Part shown: piece after piece, positions 8,599-16,972 of the stretch
Layout of the letters: each line of letters begins with the position of its first letter
Position numbering within the stretch: the stretch's first letter is position 1
DNA from: G963676795 sp963677215
GTDB lineage: Bacteria > Desulfobacterota > Desulfuromonadia > Desulfuromonadales > Geopsychrobacteraceae
Reading direction: 5' to 3'
Assembly: GCA_963677215.1 (NCBI GenBank)
Contig: OY781919.1
Coordinates: 3,658,001-3,722,000, forward strand
DNA length: 64,000 bases
Position numbers and translations under genes: made by a program
Notes under the pieces: generated by a model
What the model was told of the DNA's origin: nothing
Databases searched by the model: none
What the model saw: only the letters and a program-made list of their open reading frames with translations

Positions 8599-10020
8599 TT
8601 ATTCAAGAATAAAATCACGCCCCAGCTCGATCAGATGATTTAAGGCTGTCACCGAAGCGGCTTCGGCGTAAAGCCTGACCACCGGCTCGGTCCCCGACTT
8701 GCGAAACAACAGCCAGGATCCATCTGTAAACAGATACTTGTTCCCGTCAATTCGGATGATCCGCTCAATTTCACAATCGCCAAGTGCGGTCAGCTCGCGT
8801 TCCAGCTTTTCCGGAAGAGCCACCTCAAGCTGAGACGAAAGACGGATATTGATCCGCCTGGTATAGAGTTCGCCAACTCTTGAATAGAGATCGGCAAGCA
8901 GCTCTTTGAGAGAACGCTTCTCAACAGCCACCATCTCCGCCACAAGCAGACAGGCCAGGATACCGTCTTTTTCCGGGACATGCCCCGTGATGGTCAATCC
9001 TGCACTCTCCTCGCCGCCGATCAGGATCTTCTCCTGGCTGATATACTCGCCAATGTATTTGAAACCGACCGGCGTCTCCAGAACTTCGACTCCGTGATAC
9101 CTGGCAACGTTGTCGACCAATTGCGAGGTTGCGACACTGCGGGCAGCATTACCACGCTGCCCTTTTCGCCGGATCAGGTAATCGAACAACAGAGCCAGAA
9201 TGTAGTTCGGTTCGATAAAAGCACCGTCGGCATCGACGACACCATAACGATCGGCATCACCATCTGTCGCCAGTCCCAGGCCGATGGAGTCATCATGGCG
9301 GATCAGGTTGATAAAATCCTCAATATGGGCTTCAGCCGGTTCCGGTGGTTCTCCGCCGAAGTATGGATCGAGATAATCATTGATCTTGACAATAGAGACA
9401 CCCGATTCTTCAAGGATACGGTCGAGATAGCCTCGCCCTGAACCATAGAGGGGATTGACGGCTATTTTCAGACCTGAAGTGGCAATGGCCTTGAAATTGA
9501 TCAGCTGCTTGAGGGTTGCGAAATAGTCTTCACGTGGATCGATCTCTTCAAACAGTCCCATTTCCGTGGCCTCGTTAAGATCGATCTCTTTATAGACAAT
9601 CTCATCGAGCATCGCATTTGCACGGTTTTCAATATCCTTGGTTGTCTCCGGCAGGGCTGGCCCGCCCCAGGCCGGGGAAAATTTGATCCCGTTATAATTA
9701 TAGGGGTTATGGCTGGCCGTAAAATTAATCGCCCCGGCGGCCTGACGGCGCAGCAGTTCGTGCGAAATCACCGGTGTCGGCGTGTCACGCTGGCAGAGGA
9801 AAACTTTGATACCCGCCCCAGCCAGGATTTTAGCTGTTTCACGGGCAAAATCAGCGCCCATGAAGCGGGCATCGTAACCGACCACAACGCCCTTGTCGGC
9901 AATACCCTCCTGACGAAGATGATCGGCGATCGCCTGAGAAACGACGCGTACGTTGCTCAGGGTGAAATCCTCACAAAGAATCCCACGCCAACCGGATGTA
10001 CCAAACTTGATATGTGTCAT
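8599..10020 (-). CDS. Phosphoglucomutase/phosphomannomutase family protein
   Basis: Alpha-D-phosphohexomutase, 473 aa, interconverting hexose 1- and 6-phosphates for sugar-nucleotide and polysaccharide synthesis. The phosphoserine loop is in TASHNPYNYNGIKF, the metal-binding loop is DGDADRYG, the sugar-binding loop is GGEESAG and the phosphate-binding loop RKSGTEP is near the C terminus. I place the start at 10020, where ATG follows an AGGAG ribosome site; the longer frame to 10074 has no such site, and the family begins at the IKFGTSGWRG segment. Glucose versus mannose preference cannot be decided. Confidence 0.92.
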   Translation of the reverse strand: MTHIKFGTSGWRGILCEDFTLSNVRVVSQAIADHLRQEGIADKGVVVGYDARFMGADFARETAKILAGAGIKVFLCQRDTPTPVISHELLRRQAAGAINFTASHNPYNYNGIKFSPAWGGPALPETTKDIENRANAMLDEIVYKEIDLNEATEMGLFEEIDPREDYFATLKQLINFKAIATSGLKIAVNPLYGSGRGYLDRILEESGVSIVKINDYLDPYFGGEPPEPAEAHIEDFINLIRHDDSIGLGLATDGDADRYGVVDADGAFIEPNYILALLFDYLIRRKGQRGNAARSVATSQLVDNVARYHGVEVLETPVGFKYIGEYISQEKILIGGEESAGLTITGHVPEKDGILACLLVAEMVAVEKRSLKELLADLYSRVGELYTRRINIRLSSQLEVALPEKLERELTALGDCEIERIIRIDGNKYLFTDGSWLLFRKSGTEPVVRLYAEAASVTALNHLIELGRDFILE

Positions 10021-10143
10021 GGATGAATCTCCTGCTGTAGTAGAAGGACAGTTATAAGATAAGAAGCTTATCACAGTATCGTAGCCTGCGCAGATTAGAA
10101 CTTATACAAACGCAGCCTGGGAATCATCGCGTCACAAAGAATC

Positions 10144-10569
10144 TCATTTTTTCAGCAACTTCACATAAGGACAGTCGTCCGGCAGGATTCCCGCTTCGAC
10201 AAATTCGAGGGTCAGGCTGACACATTCCGGATGGCGTTTTGACCTGTCGTGGTAAACCGTACAGACCTTGGTTCTAAGATCGAGGTGCTGGCAGGGTGTT
10301 CTGGTATAGAAGATCTTATCCCGGTATTCATACTTTTCATAGCAACAGCGACCGCAGCGTTCACAGATCTCTTCCCAGGCAGAGCTGCCGGGTTCAATCT
10401 TGTACAGATTTTTCGTCAAGGTATTCGTCTCACATCTCAGAAAATAAGGTTGCAGAACTTCCCTTATCTTTGTCACAAGAGAGCCTGTTGTGCAAGCAAT
10501 CACACCGCGCAATAACGTACTTAACTGATTTTCAGCGGTCACTAAAAAAACATTGACTCGTAAAATCAA
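10144..10569 (-). CDS. YkgJ-type cysteine-cluster protein
   Basis: Small protein of up to 141 aa with a cysteine pattern of the YkgJ/zinc- or iron-chelating family: CERCGRCC, then TPCQHLD, KVCTVYHDR, HPEC and DDCPYV. Such proteins probably bind a metal or Fe-S cluster; the biochemical role is unknown. The start is uncertain: the ATG at 10569 lacks a clear ribosome site and the first 40 residues do not resemble the family, so a later GTG around the LVTKIREVL segment is possible. It is divergent from the PxxKW gene, and its extended 5' end would overlap that gene's promoter, favouring a shorter form. Confidence 0.75.
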   Translation of the reverse strand: MILRVNVFLVTAENQLSTLLRGVIACTTGSLVTKIREVLQPYFLRCETNTLTKNLYKIEPGSSAWEEICERCGRCCYEKYEYRDKIFYTRTPCQHLDLRTKVCTVYHDRSKRHPECVSLTLEFVEAGILPDDCPYVKLLKK

Positions 10570-10581
10570 ATTCGCTATTAG
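10553..10581 (+). promoter_or_regulatory. Sigma-70 promoter of PxxKW gene
   Basis: TTGACT at 10553-10558 and TATTAG at 10576-10581, spaced by 17 bp, about 50 bp upstream of the ATG at 10631. The gene also has a strong ribosome site (GAGGAAGAG) and a strong terminator, so a short abundant monocistronic mRNA is expected. Confidence 0.65.
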
Positions 10582-10630
10582 TAAGCGTTCTGTAAACAGA
10601 CCATAGCAATAACGCTGGGAGGAAGAGATA

Positions 10631-10921
10631 ATGCAGTGCCAAACTGTTCTTGCAGGAACTGAATGTAGCTTTTGGAAAAAATCCGGTTGCAGCGCCGAAA
10701 GCGGCAGCTGTCAGACCATCGTAGCAGAATGTGAAGGTTGTGAGCGTATTGCCGAAGGAACTATCGGCAAGGTCTGCACCAGCTATCCTAACCCTGCTGC
10801 AAAATGGGCCACTGGCCTGTGCAACTTTGCAACTCACAAGAAGGTTGACATCAAGACTGTTGATGTTCGCGTCAACCCACTTAAAGCTGCCAAGCGTGCC
10901 GCTGCAGGTAAGAAGAAATAA
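10631..10921 (+). CDS. PxxKW family cysteine-rich protein
   Basis: Small protein of 96 aa with eight cysteines (residues 3, 12, 20, 27, 34, 37, 49, 64), including CEGC, and the family hallmark YPNPAAKW. The C-terminal tail is strongly basic and ends AAAGKKK. The family is found in deltaproteobacteria and has no established function that I know of; the cysteines suggest metal binding or redox activity, and the Lys-rich tail could touch nucleic acid, but both are inference. It has its own strong promoter, ribosome site and terminator, pointing to high expression as a single-gene unit. Confidence 0.88.
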   Translation: MQCQTVLAGTECSFWKKSGCSAESGSCQTIVAECEGCERIAEGTIGKVCTSYPNPAAKWATGLCNFATHKKVDIKTVDVRVNPLKAAKRAAAGKKK

Positions 10922-10946
10922 TCCTTCTTGGCCTCTACTGCTTTTG

Positions 10947-10978
10947 AAAAGGGCTGCCGGACATCCGGCAGCCCTTTT
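10947..10978 (+). terminator. Rho-independent terminator of PxxKW gene
   Basis: Perfect 10 bp stem GGGCTGCCGG (10951-10960) with CCGGCAGCCC (10965-10974), loop ACAT, flanked by A4 and followed by T5. It lies 25 bp after the stop codon. Confidence 0.9.
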
Positions 10979-11019
10979 TATTTAGCCTCCTGAGCCAGTC
11001 CGATCAGCGCAACCAGATT
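10978..11019 (-). pseudogene. Remnant of a KefB-type antiporter C terminus
   Basis: Read on the minus strand these bases encode NLVALIGLAQEAK followed by TAA. This matches the last residues of the intact antiporter at 13386-15317, DLVALIGRAEEGT, with 18 of 19 bases identical over the core. Homology stops where the transposase fragment begins at about 11022. I read it as the 3' end of a second antiporter gene lost by insertion or deletion. The stretch is short, so chance similarity is not excluded. Confidence 0.4.
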
Positions 11020-11021
11020 AG

Positions 11022-11480
11022 AGCAAAAACATCGCAGGTCGACAGACCCGCTATGTCAATCGTTTGGAAGGCCGCAGCGGAAGTTTATGGGAGGGACGTT
11101 TTAAATCGAGCCCTGTCGACAGCAACGCCTATCTTCTCGCCTGTTGCCGCTATGTGGAGATGAATCCGGTTGCTGCAGGGATCTGCGCTCATCCTGCCGA
11201 TTATCAATGGTCAAGCTGTCGCTCAAAACTGGGTGAGCAACAGACGGCATGGCACGATTTTGATCCTCTATATCTGGGCCTTGGAACAACGGATGATGAG
11301 CGGCAACTGCAATACAGAGAATTTCTGACAACTGCAGCCTCCGAACAAGAAAAGGAAACGATCCGTCTGGCTGTTCAACGAGGGCAGCTGACAGGCGGGA
11401 CGCGTTTTGTTGATGAAATAGAGAATAAGTTAAAACGGCGAATAGAATTGCGCGGTCAAGGGCGGCCACGAAAGTCATAA
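11022..11480 (+). pseudogene. 5'-truncated REP-associated (Y1/IS200-like) transposase
   Basis: The frame encodes only the C-terminal part of a RAYT-type transposase: GRQTRYVNRLEGRSGSLWEGRFKSS, then LACCRYVEMNPVAAGI, WSSC and a basic end GQGRPRKS. An in-frame TAG at 11019 closes the frame upstream, and the HUH metal-binding motif that should precede it is absent. The Tyr in TRYVN may be the catalytic tyrosine. The only usable start would be TTG at 11064. The tail is followed by CTGTCCCC and a T7 run, which in my experience flanks such genes. It is therefore a dead fragment, inserted between an antiporter remnant and a broken small gene. Confidence 0.8.
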
Positions 11481-11599
11481 AAATAGATCTGTCCCCTTTT
11501 TTTATGCTGTATCGTCAATTGATTAGCGGCAAACTGGGCTTCGGCTGTGGCCAGTAAGGCATCATTTTGTGCGGCGATATCAGCGTAATAACTACTCAT
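11456..11599 (-). pseudogene. Truncated small gene, start intact, 3' end replaced
   Basis: A start ATG at 11599, behind ribosome site GGAGGG, overlaps the stop codon of the 423-aa gene (ATGAGTAG), so it was translationally coupled. About 31 original codons (beginning MSSYYADIAAQND, then ALLATAEAQFAANQL) run to about 11507, where the frame enters the transposase-associated sequence and stops at 11456 after 47 codons. The true C terminus is missing. I do not recognise the family. The N terminus is Ala-rich and helical. Confidence 0.5.
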
Positions 11600-12863
11600 G
11601 TTTCCCTCCTTCAAGTAATGGCGTCAAAACGGTCTTGTATACATATTCAACATCACGAGCGGGATCAAACATTGACAAAATCCCCATATTCCGGGTCGCT
11701 AGATAGAGTTCCTGCGGCATCGTCTTGCCGCAGACATGGTTCAGCAGATAATTCCCCGTTGAACCATGTCCTCGATAAATGGATATCTGGTAAGCCAGTT
11801 CGGCCTGACGGGGGTTGATTCGCTTCCAGCTGAGGAAACTGCTGCGAACCGGGTCATTTGACATAGCGTCCTGATATTCTTGGTAGAGCCGTTCAAGCAA
11901 AGGATGATCGCAGGAAAACTCCCCGAAATAGACCAGCGACAGGCACAGGTCCTGAAGTAAATAGAGCAGGGTATGCTGACGAAAACTGGCGACCATCGGT
12001 TTGTCCTGCCAGATCTCGAGGCTCATCTGCTTGTCCAACCAGCGTTGTGACAAACTGTCGAGCCAATCCAGCATCTGGTACTCTTTTTTTCTCAGTAGCG
12101 GATCAATCAAACGACGATCAGCGGCCCCCCACAGCGGGCCGGTGTAATAGCCCTGATAGACAACGTAATAAGAGAAGAGCACCGGCCAATCGAGCAGGGC
12201 TTTATGCTCCATCTTCGAATCGGCAATCGGCAGGGTCGCTATCGCTTCCATTGATTTCCAACACTGATCAAGCATGGCGACCATCTCGGGAGAAGGTTCC
12301 TTGTGGAACACGCCATAAGGCTCGAGGCTTTTACGTGAAAAGGGATGAATAAACCAGTGATTGAACCAAACGGCCTGTTCACCGTCGTTTTCAGGGAGAT
12401 AACGAATTCCCCTCTGATAAATTTGTTGCTGCAACCAGGTGTATAGTCGCACAATGGGATTGTCCGGATGCAGATGCAGGCGCTCCAATAAAGCACGGGG
12501 TGCGTGATTGACCTGCCCCGCCACCCAGTATTCCTTGGCTTGATAATGACGACTGTCCGACCCCATCCAGTCGATGCGCTGATAGGCGTAAATCATCAAG
12601 GTGACGGCCAGCAGTAACAGCGCAAACTTTTTGAACAGACTAATATTGACAAAAGGAAGCACAGGTTTCCGCAAGACATTTTCTGGGTCTGGTCCCTTAC
12701 CCAGCTGATAGTCATTTTGGACGATACTGTAACGAAACTGGTAATAACCGCGTCGCAAGGTAATAACTAACCAGTAGAACAAAACCATATAGGCATAGGT
12801 CAGCAGAAAACTGACCATAACAAAGAACAGCCCGACAAAAAAATGAATCCCGCCGAAATGCAT
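11592..12863 (-). CDS. Unrecognised membrane-anchored protein, 423 aa
   Basis: I do not recognise this protein. It has two hydrophobic segments (residues about 8-35 and 80-98), with a basic loop between them, followed by a 320-residue soluble part rich in Trp, Tyr and His. Topology suggests both ends face the same side. There is no signal for catalysis that I can see. It starts on a TGATG overlap with a 33-aa reading frame upstream and ends on an ATGAGTAG overlap with a truncated frame downstream, so three genes formed a coupled cassette. Its neighbours are mobile-element debris, so it is probably accessory DNA. Confidence 0.7.
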   Translation of the reverse strand: MHFGGIHFFVGLFFVMVSFLLTYAYMVLFYWLVITLRRGYYQFRYSIVQNDYQLGKGPDPENVLRKPVLPFVNISLFKKFALLLLAVTLMIYAYQRIDWMGSDSRHYQAKEYWVAGQVNHAPRALLERLHLHPDNPIVRLYTWLQQQIYQRGIRYLPENDGEQAVWFNHWFIHPFSRKSLEPYGVFHKEPSPEMVAMLDQCWKSMEAIATLPIADSKMEHKALLDWPVLFSYYVVYQGYYTGPLWGAADRRLIDPLLRKKEYQMLDWLDSLSQRWLDKQMSLEIWQDKPMVASFRQHTLLYLLQDLCLSLVYFGEFSCDHPLLERLYQEYQDAMSNDPVRSSFLSWKRINPRQAELAYQISIYRGHGSTGNYLLNHVCGKTMPQELYLATRNMGILSMFDPARDVEYVYKTVLTPLLEGGKHE

Positions 12864-12964
12864 CAGCCCCCCATCCTCTCAAAAACAAACAACCCATCTC
12901 CGGTTGGCAGAATTTTTTCCACCACCGAAAACGGGCTGCTGTTTCTCGCATGCTTGATGTACAT
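12863..12964 (-). CDS. Small ORF, 33 aa, coupled to the 423-aa gene
   Basis: ATG at 12964 follows a very strong ribosome site (GGAGGGGGAG) and the frame ends in TGA sharing its A with the start of the next gene (TGATG). The product begins MYIKHARNSSPF and ends VFERMGG; no family is recognised. The strong ribosome site and exact coupling argue that it is translated, either as a functional microprotein, a leader that sets translation of the 423-aa gene, or the end of a longer gene lost upstream. Confidence 0.5.
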   Translation of the reverse strand: MYIKHARNSSPFSVVEKILPTGDGLFVFERMGG

Positions 12965-13344
12965 GACTCCCCCTCCAGTAGAAGCGATACAAGCCGACAA
13001 TTTTCATTAAAGTATCAGTACATGTCTAAATTGCAAGTATTTATTACATTTAGTTATCTGCAGTACATATCTTGAAAAATTTTTAAGGGTGTCATAAGGC
13101 AGGGATATTCAGCGGTATGAAACGATAGCTCACCGGCAAATAAATACGGAGCAACTCCCGCTCAATCAATCTGATGGTGGTACCCGTTATACGAATATAG
13201 AGGATAATGAACCTTGTTTGAGTCGTAAGAGAGCAGTGCTATCATCCGACGAAAGTTAAACTCTGAAGGTGATAATAAAAACTCCCCATAAACAAGTGGT
13301 CATTGAGCCTTATTCAAGGGAGGTATGTCCAAGCAGCTAAAGTT
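12965..13344. other. AT-rich intergenic region with a direct repeat
   Basis: About 380 bp with no credible gene. It presumably holds the promoter of the minus-strand cassette. Two near-identical 12-mers, CAGTACATGTCT at 13016-13027 and CAGTACATATCT at 13061-13072, are 45 bp apart in direct orientation and could be a regulator site. Base composition is more AT-rich than the surrounding genes. Confidence 0.4.
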
Positions 13345-13380
13345 AGCTTAATCTGGCTCTCAGGTCAGATTAAGCTTTTT
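13345..13380 (+). terminator. Terminator hairpin downstream of kefB-type gene
   Basis: Perfect 11 bp stem AGCTTAATCTG (13345-13355) with CAGATTAAGCT (13366-13376), loop 10 nt, followed by T4 on the plus strand. The antiporter gene ends 6 bp to the right on the minus strand and the plus strand carries no clear gene upstream, so it may act mainly for the antiporter despite the poorer T-run on that strand. Confidence 0.6.
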
Positions 13381-13385
13381 GAATA

Positions 13386-15317
13386 CTATGTACCCTCTTC
13401 TGCTCTTCCGATCAGCGCTACCAGATCACCGGCTGCAAAAACAAAATCAGCCGATGGGTTGGCCATAAACTCCCCCTGGCGCAAAACACCGACCACCGAT
13501 TGACCGGTCAACTGGCGGATATTGAGTTCACGCAGGCTGCGCCCGGTCAGGACGCTCTGCTCAGAGAGTTCCTGCCAGTCAAGTTCGAGCAGATCACGAG
13601 AATTTTTCAGGATATCGACGCTGCAGCTTCCGTCACGACTCTCCGTCGGATTTCGATAGTGGTCACGCCTGACGGCATCAGTAAACTTCTGGATCCGGGT
13701 CACCGGCATGTGTAAACGCAACAGGGCCTGCCTGGCCATCTCCATTCCGGCTTCAAGCTGAGGAAGAATAACCATTTCAGCACCATCTTCATAGAGCGCA
13801 TCCATCTGCTCCGCCCCTGCGGAGCGGGCAACGATCGGCAGGCCGGGGTACAAGCGATGGACATGGCGAACCAGGGTTTCCGTCGTGGTGATGTGTGGCA
13901 AAGTAATCAGCAGCTGATGAGCCTCGGCGAGGTTCGCAGCCTCCAAAACCGTTTCTTGGCTAGCGTCACCGAAGATGACGGGATACCCCAAGGATTTACA
14001 GTCTTCAACCGATTGATGATTGAGCTCAATGATGACAAATTCAACCTCGAGCTGGCGTAGAATCCGGGCAATGTAACGCCCCGTCTGCCCTCCCCCGGCA
14101 ATGACAACATGCTGATGCAGACCGTCCTTCGGCAGATTGATCGTTTCCAGCTGTTCACGTTTGAATAAGCGCTGTTTCAACCGGTAGAGCGGACCAGTAA
14201 AACCGGATAACAGCGGCGTCAGCAGCATGCTGATAATGGTCGCCGAAAGGATATAGGAATACTGCTCCGCCGACAGGAAGCCACCAGCATAACCGGTCTG
14301 ACCTATGACAAAGGAAAACTCTCCGATCTGAAACATGGTCAGGCCGACAGCCAGCGGAATTACGTTGCCATAACCGAAGGCCCGCACGCTCAGAGCCAGT
14401 ATCAGCGCCTTGCCGACAACAATAAGCCCGACCAGCTCCAAGACCTGCGGCAGATGTCCAACCAGGAACAGCGGATCAAGAAGCATCCCCACTGAGGTAA
14501 AAAAGAGCAGACCGAACAGGTCGCGCAGCGGAATGATGTCACTTAGGGCCTGATGACCGAAGTCGGACTCGCTCAGGACCATGCCGGCGACAAACGCGCC
14601 AAACGCAAAGGAAAGGCCGAAAAGGTAGGTCGCATAGCCGATCCCCAGCCCGAAGGTCGTGACCGTCAGCAGAAACAGTTCACGCGAGTTCCAACGGGCG
14701 ACAATAGCGATCAATCTTGGTAGCAGGCGGGTCCCGAGCAGCAGCATGACCAGCAGAAAGGCCACCGACTTGGCGATGGCGACTGCCAGCAGAGGCAGGC
14801 CGGCTTGCGGATTGGTGATCTGAGGCAGGACGATCAGCAGCGGAACAACGGCCAGATCCTGAACGATCAGTATCCCGATCATTACCCGGCTTGACAGGGC
14901 ACCAAGCAGGCCGTGGGCCATCAGGGTCTTGAGGATGACCATAGTGCTGGACAGGGCGGCGATGCCACCGAGCCACAGCGAAGGACCATGTTGCCAATCG
15001 AGCAGCAAACCGATCCAGTAGCCATAGGCGATGGTCAAAAGGATCTGCAGCGGGGCTCCGACCAGGGCGACATACCTGACCGGCCTGAGTTTTTTGAGGG
15101 AAAATTCGAGCCCCAGGGCAAACAGCAGCAGAGCAACCCCGATCTCGGAGAGCTGCTCAACCATGTGAACGTCCTGAACCAGTCCAATGGCGTAAGGACC
15201 GATCGCGACGCCGACCAGAATGTAGCCGAGGATCAGAGGCTGTTTGAGTTTCTGGGCAATCAGCGCACCGATCAGTGCAGCAGCAACTATGACAATGATG
15301 TCAGCGGCGCCCCCCAT
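13386..15317 (-). CDS. KefB-type monovalent cation:proton antiporter
   Basis: CPA2-family antiporter, 643 aa, expected to exchange K+ or Na+ for H+ across the inner membrane. A hydrophobic N-terminal Na/H exchanger domain with about 12 helices (residues about 1-385) is followed by a TrkA-N domain with nucleotide-binding GGGQTG (about 410-530) and a C-terminal TrkA-C domain (about 565-643). I chose the ATG at 15317 because the family begins at the hydrophobic GGAADIIVIV segment; the longer frame to 15374 would overlap the upstream gene. It lies 19 bp after yitT and is probably cotranscribed. Confidence 0.88.
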   Translation of the reverse strand: MGGAADIIVIVAAALIGALIAQKLKQPLILGYILVGVAIGPYAIGLVQDVHMVEQLSEIGVALLLFALGLEFSLKKLRPVRYVALVGAPLQILLTIAYGYWIGLLLDWQHGPSLWLGGIAALSSTMVILKTLMAHGLLGALSSRVMIGILIVQDLAVVPLLIVLPQITNPQAGLPLLAVAIAKSVAFLLVMLLLGTRLLPRLIAIVARWNSRELFLLTVTTFGLGIGYATYLFGLSFAFGAFVAGMVLSESDFGHQALSDIIPLRDLFGLLFFTSVGMLLDPLFLVGHLPQVLELVGLIVVGKALILALSVRAFGYGNVIPLAVGLTMFQIGEFSFVIGQTGYAGGFLSAEQYSYILSATIISMLLTPLLSGFTGPLYRLKQRLFKREQLETINLPKDGLHQHVVIAGGGQTGRYIARILRQLEVEFVIIELNHQSVEDCKSLGYPVIFGDASQETVLEAANLAEAHQLLITLPHITTTETLVRHVHRLYPGLPIVARSAGAEQMDALYEDGAEMVILPQLEAGMEMARQALLRLHMPVTRIQKFTDAVRRDHYRNPTESRDGSCSVDILKNSRDLLELDWQELSEQSVLTGRSLRELNIRQLTGQSVVGVLRQGEFMANPSADFVFAAGDLVALIGRAEEGT

Positions 15318-15336
15318 CAGTCGGTGAACTCCATGA

Positions 15337-16182
15337 TTACAAACCGTGCCCGCGGCCGAGCAGCTCGGTCGCATTCATGACCACCATAAACGCCTCCCCG
15401 TCAGTCTCCCTGACAATCTCCTTGAGCAGAGCGACCCTGCGCGCGTCGACGGTCAGAAAAATCAGTTTTTTGTTTTCCCCCAACAACCCTTCACCATGCA
15501 GAATCGTCCCGTACTGGCCAAGCTGTTCAACAATCCGCTCTTTGAGCAGGTCCGCCCGGTTCGAGGTGATATGCACGATCTTCTCACTCACTGCCCCACC
15601 GGTCAGAATCAGGTCGACCGCCCGGGCGGTGACATAGATGCATATCAGACTCCAGAGTGCCCTGTCGATCTGCTGAAAGACGATGGCCGATGCCGCAATA
15701 ATGAAGAAGTCGAAGGCGAGCAGAACCTGTCCGGATGAATAGCGGCTCCTGGCGGCAATCAACCTGGCGATGATCGTCGTCCCCCCGGCCGAGCCCTGCC
15801 CCTTGAGCACCAGTCCGACCCCAGCACCGATTAAAATGCCGCCATATAGGGCGGCCAGCAGAGGTTCATGGCTTAACGCCTCAAACTTGAGCACCTCCCT
15901 CATCAGGTCGACGAGCACAAAGCTGAGGATAATCGCTCCGAGAGATCTGAACGCAAAGCCGCGGCCCAGAATCTTCCAGCCGGCCAGCAGCAGCGGAATG
16001 TTGACGATCACCATCAGCAGGCCGATCGGCAGACCGAGCAGATAATTGAGCAAGATGGCCATCCCCGGTGTTCCGCCTGAAGCGATTCTGTTCGGAGCCA
16101 GGAACAGCGCAACACCAACTGCAAGCAGGGCCGAGCCGATAACCAGAAAGAACAGGTTGCATAACTCTGCAGCCAGCCTCAT
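15337..16182 (-). CDS. YitT family membrane protein
   Basis: Integral membrane protein of 281 aa. About five or six hydrophobic helices in the first 200 residues contain the family pattern NRIASGGTPGMAILL and KGQGSAGGTTIIARLI. The C-terminal 75 residues are the soluble DUF2179 domain (from EKIVHITS). The transported substrate of the family is not established. The upstream TPR gene stops 6 bp before this start and the antiporter follows 19 bp after, suggesting one transcript for all three. Confidence 0.85.
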   Translation of the reverse strand: MRLAAELCNLFFLVIGSALLAVGVALFLAPNRIASGGTPGMAILLNYLLGLPIGLLMVIVNIPLLLAGWKILGRGFAFRSLGAIILSFVLVDLMREVLKFEALSHEPLLAALYGGILIGAGVGLVLKGQGSAGGTTIIARLIAARSRYSSGQVLLAFDFFIIAASAIVFQQIDRALWSLICIYVTARAVDLILTGGAVSEKIVHITSNRADLLKERIVEQLGQYGTILHGEGLLGENKKLIFLTVDARRVALLKEIVRETDGEAFMVVMNATELLGRGHGL

Positions 16183-16188
16183 AGCAGC

Positions 16189-16959
16189 CTACTTGAGACC
16201 CTCGATGACAGCTGAAACCTCTTCCTTGAGTTGCTTGGCCGCCGGATCCTGCTCCAGACGCAGGAACTGCTGAAAATGTTCGACCGCCTCTTCACTGCGG
16301 TCGAGATCAAGGCAGACATAGCCCAGGGTCAGATAACCAGGTGCGTAGCCGGCATCCACAGCCAACCCCTTGAGGCAGTACTCCTCTGCCTGTTCCAGGG
16401 CCTCATCTTCATAGTAGAGTTCAGCAAGATTAACGTAGGGCTGCGGATCGCTGGCATCAATCTCGAGCGCCCGCTGATAACTGAGCTTGGCCTCTTCCTT
16501 TTTACCCATCGCAACGCTGATGTCACCGAGAGCATTACAGGCATAGGCAGACTCAGAATCGATTTTCAGCGCTTTACGGCAGGCATCTTCTGCCGCCTCC
16601 AGATCGTCGATATTGACATAGGCCATCGCTTTGCTGACCCAAGCATCGATGTCCTGATCGTCAAGGTCGATGATCTTCTGATAGGTCGCAATCGCTTCCG
16701 CGTTACGGTTCTCCTCCAGATAGAGATCACCGAGCAGGTAGAGCAGATCGATATCATCAGCATCGATATCGAGAGCCTGCAACAGATTGTCATGGGCTTT
16801 TTTCAGCATGCCAAGTTCGATCTGCGCCTCAGCCAGCAAGGTCAGGGTCTGCAGGGACTTTTCAATCCCGACCGCCTGGGCGAAAAGCTTTTCCGCCCCT
16901 TTCGCATGCCCCTCTTCAAGATTCCTGATCCCCTGATCGATCAGATCATCCAGCTCCAT
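16189..16959 (-). CDS. TPR-repeat protein
   Basis: Cytoplasmic protein of 256 aa made almost entirely of tetratricopeptide repeats (about six or seven, each with the A..LG......A pattern, for example YACNALGDISVAMGKKEEAKL in two parts). It is very acidic. TPR arrays bind partner proteins, but nothing here names the partner. ATG at 16959 follows the ribosome site GGAGGAG, so the 17 residues encoded upstream are rejected. It lies 13 bp downstream of the glyoxalase gene and 6 bp upstream of yitT. Confidence 0.85.
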   Translation of the reverse strand: MELDDLIDQGIRNLEEGHAKGAEKLFAQAVGIEKSLQTLTLLAEAQIELGMLKKAHDNLLQALDIDADDIDLLYLLGDLYLEENRNAEAIATYQKIIDLDDQDIDAWVSKAMAYVNIDDLEAAEDACRKALKIDSESAYACNALGDISVAMGKKEEAKLSYQRALEIDASDPQPYVNLAELYYEDEALEQAEEYCLKGLAVDAGYAPGYLTLGYVCLDLDRSEEAVEHFQQFLRLEQDPAAKQLKEEVSAVIEGLK

Positions 16960-16972
16960 GGTCTCCTCCTGT

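Noticed and set aside
13303..13503. Plus-strand frame of 66 codons overlapping the antiporter 3' end
   Set aside because: Begins at TTG, runs through a terminator stem and into the antisense of a real gene.
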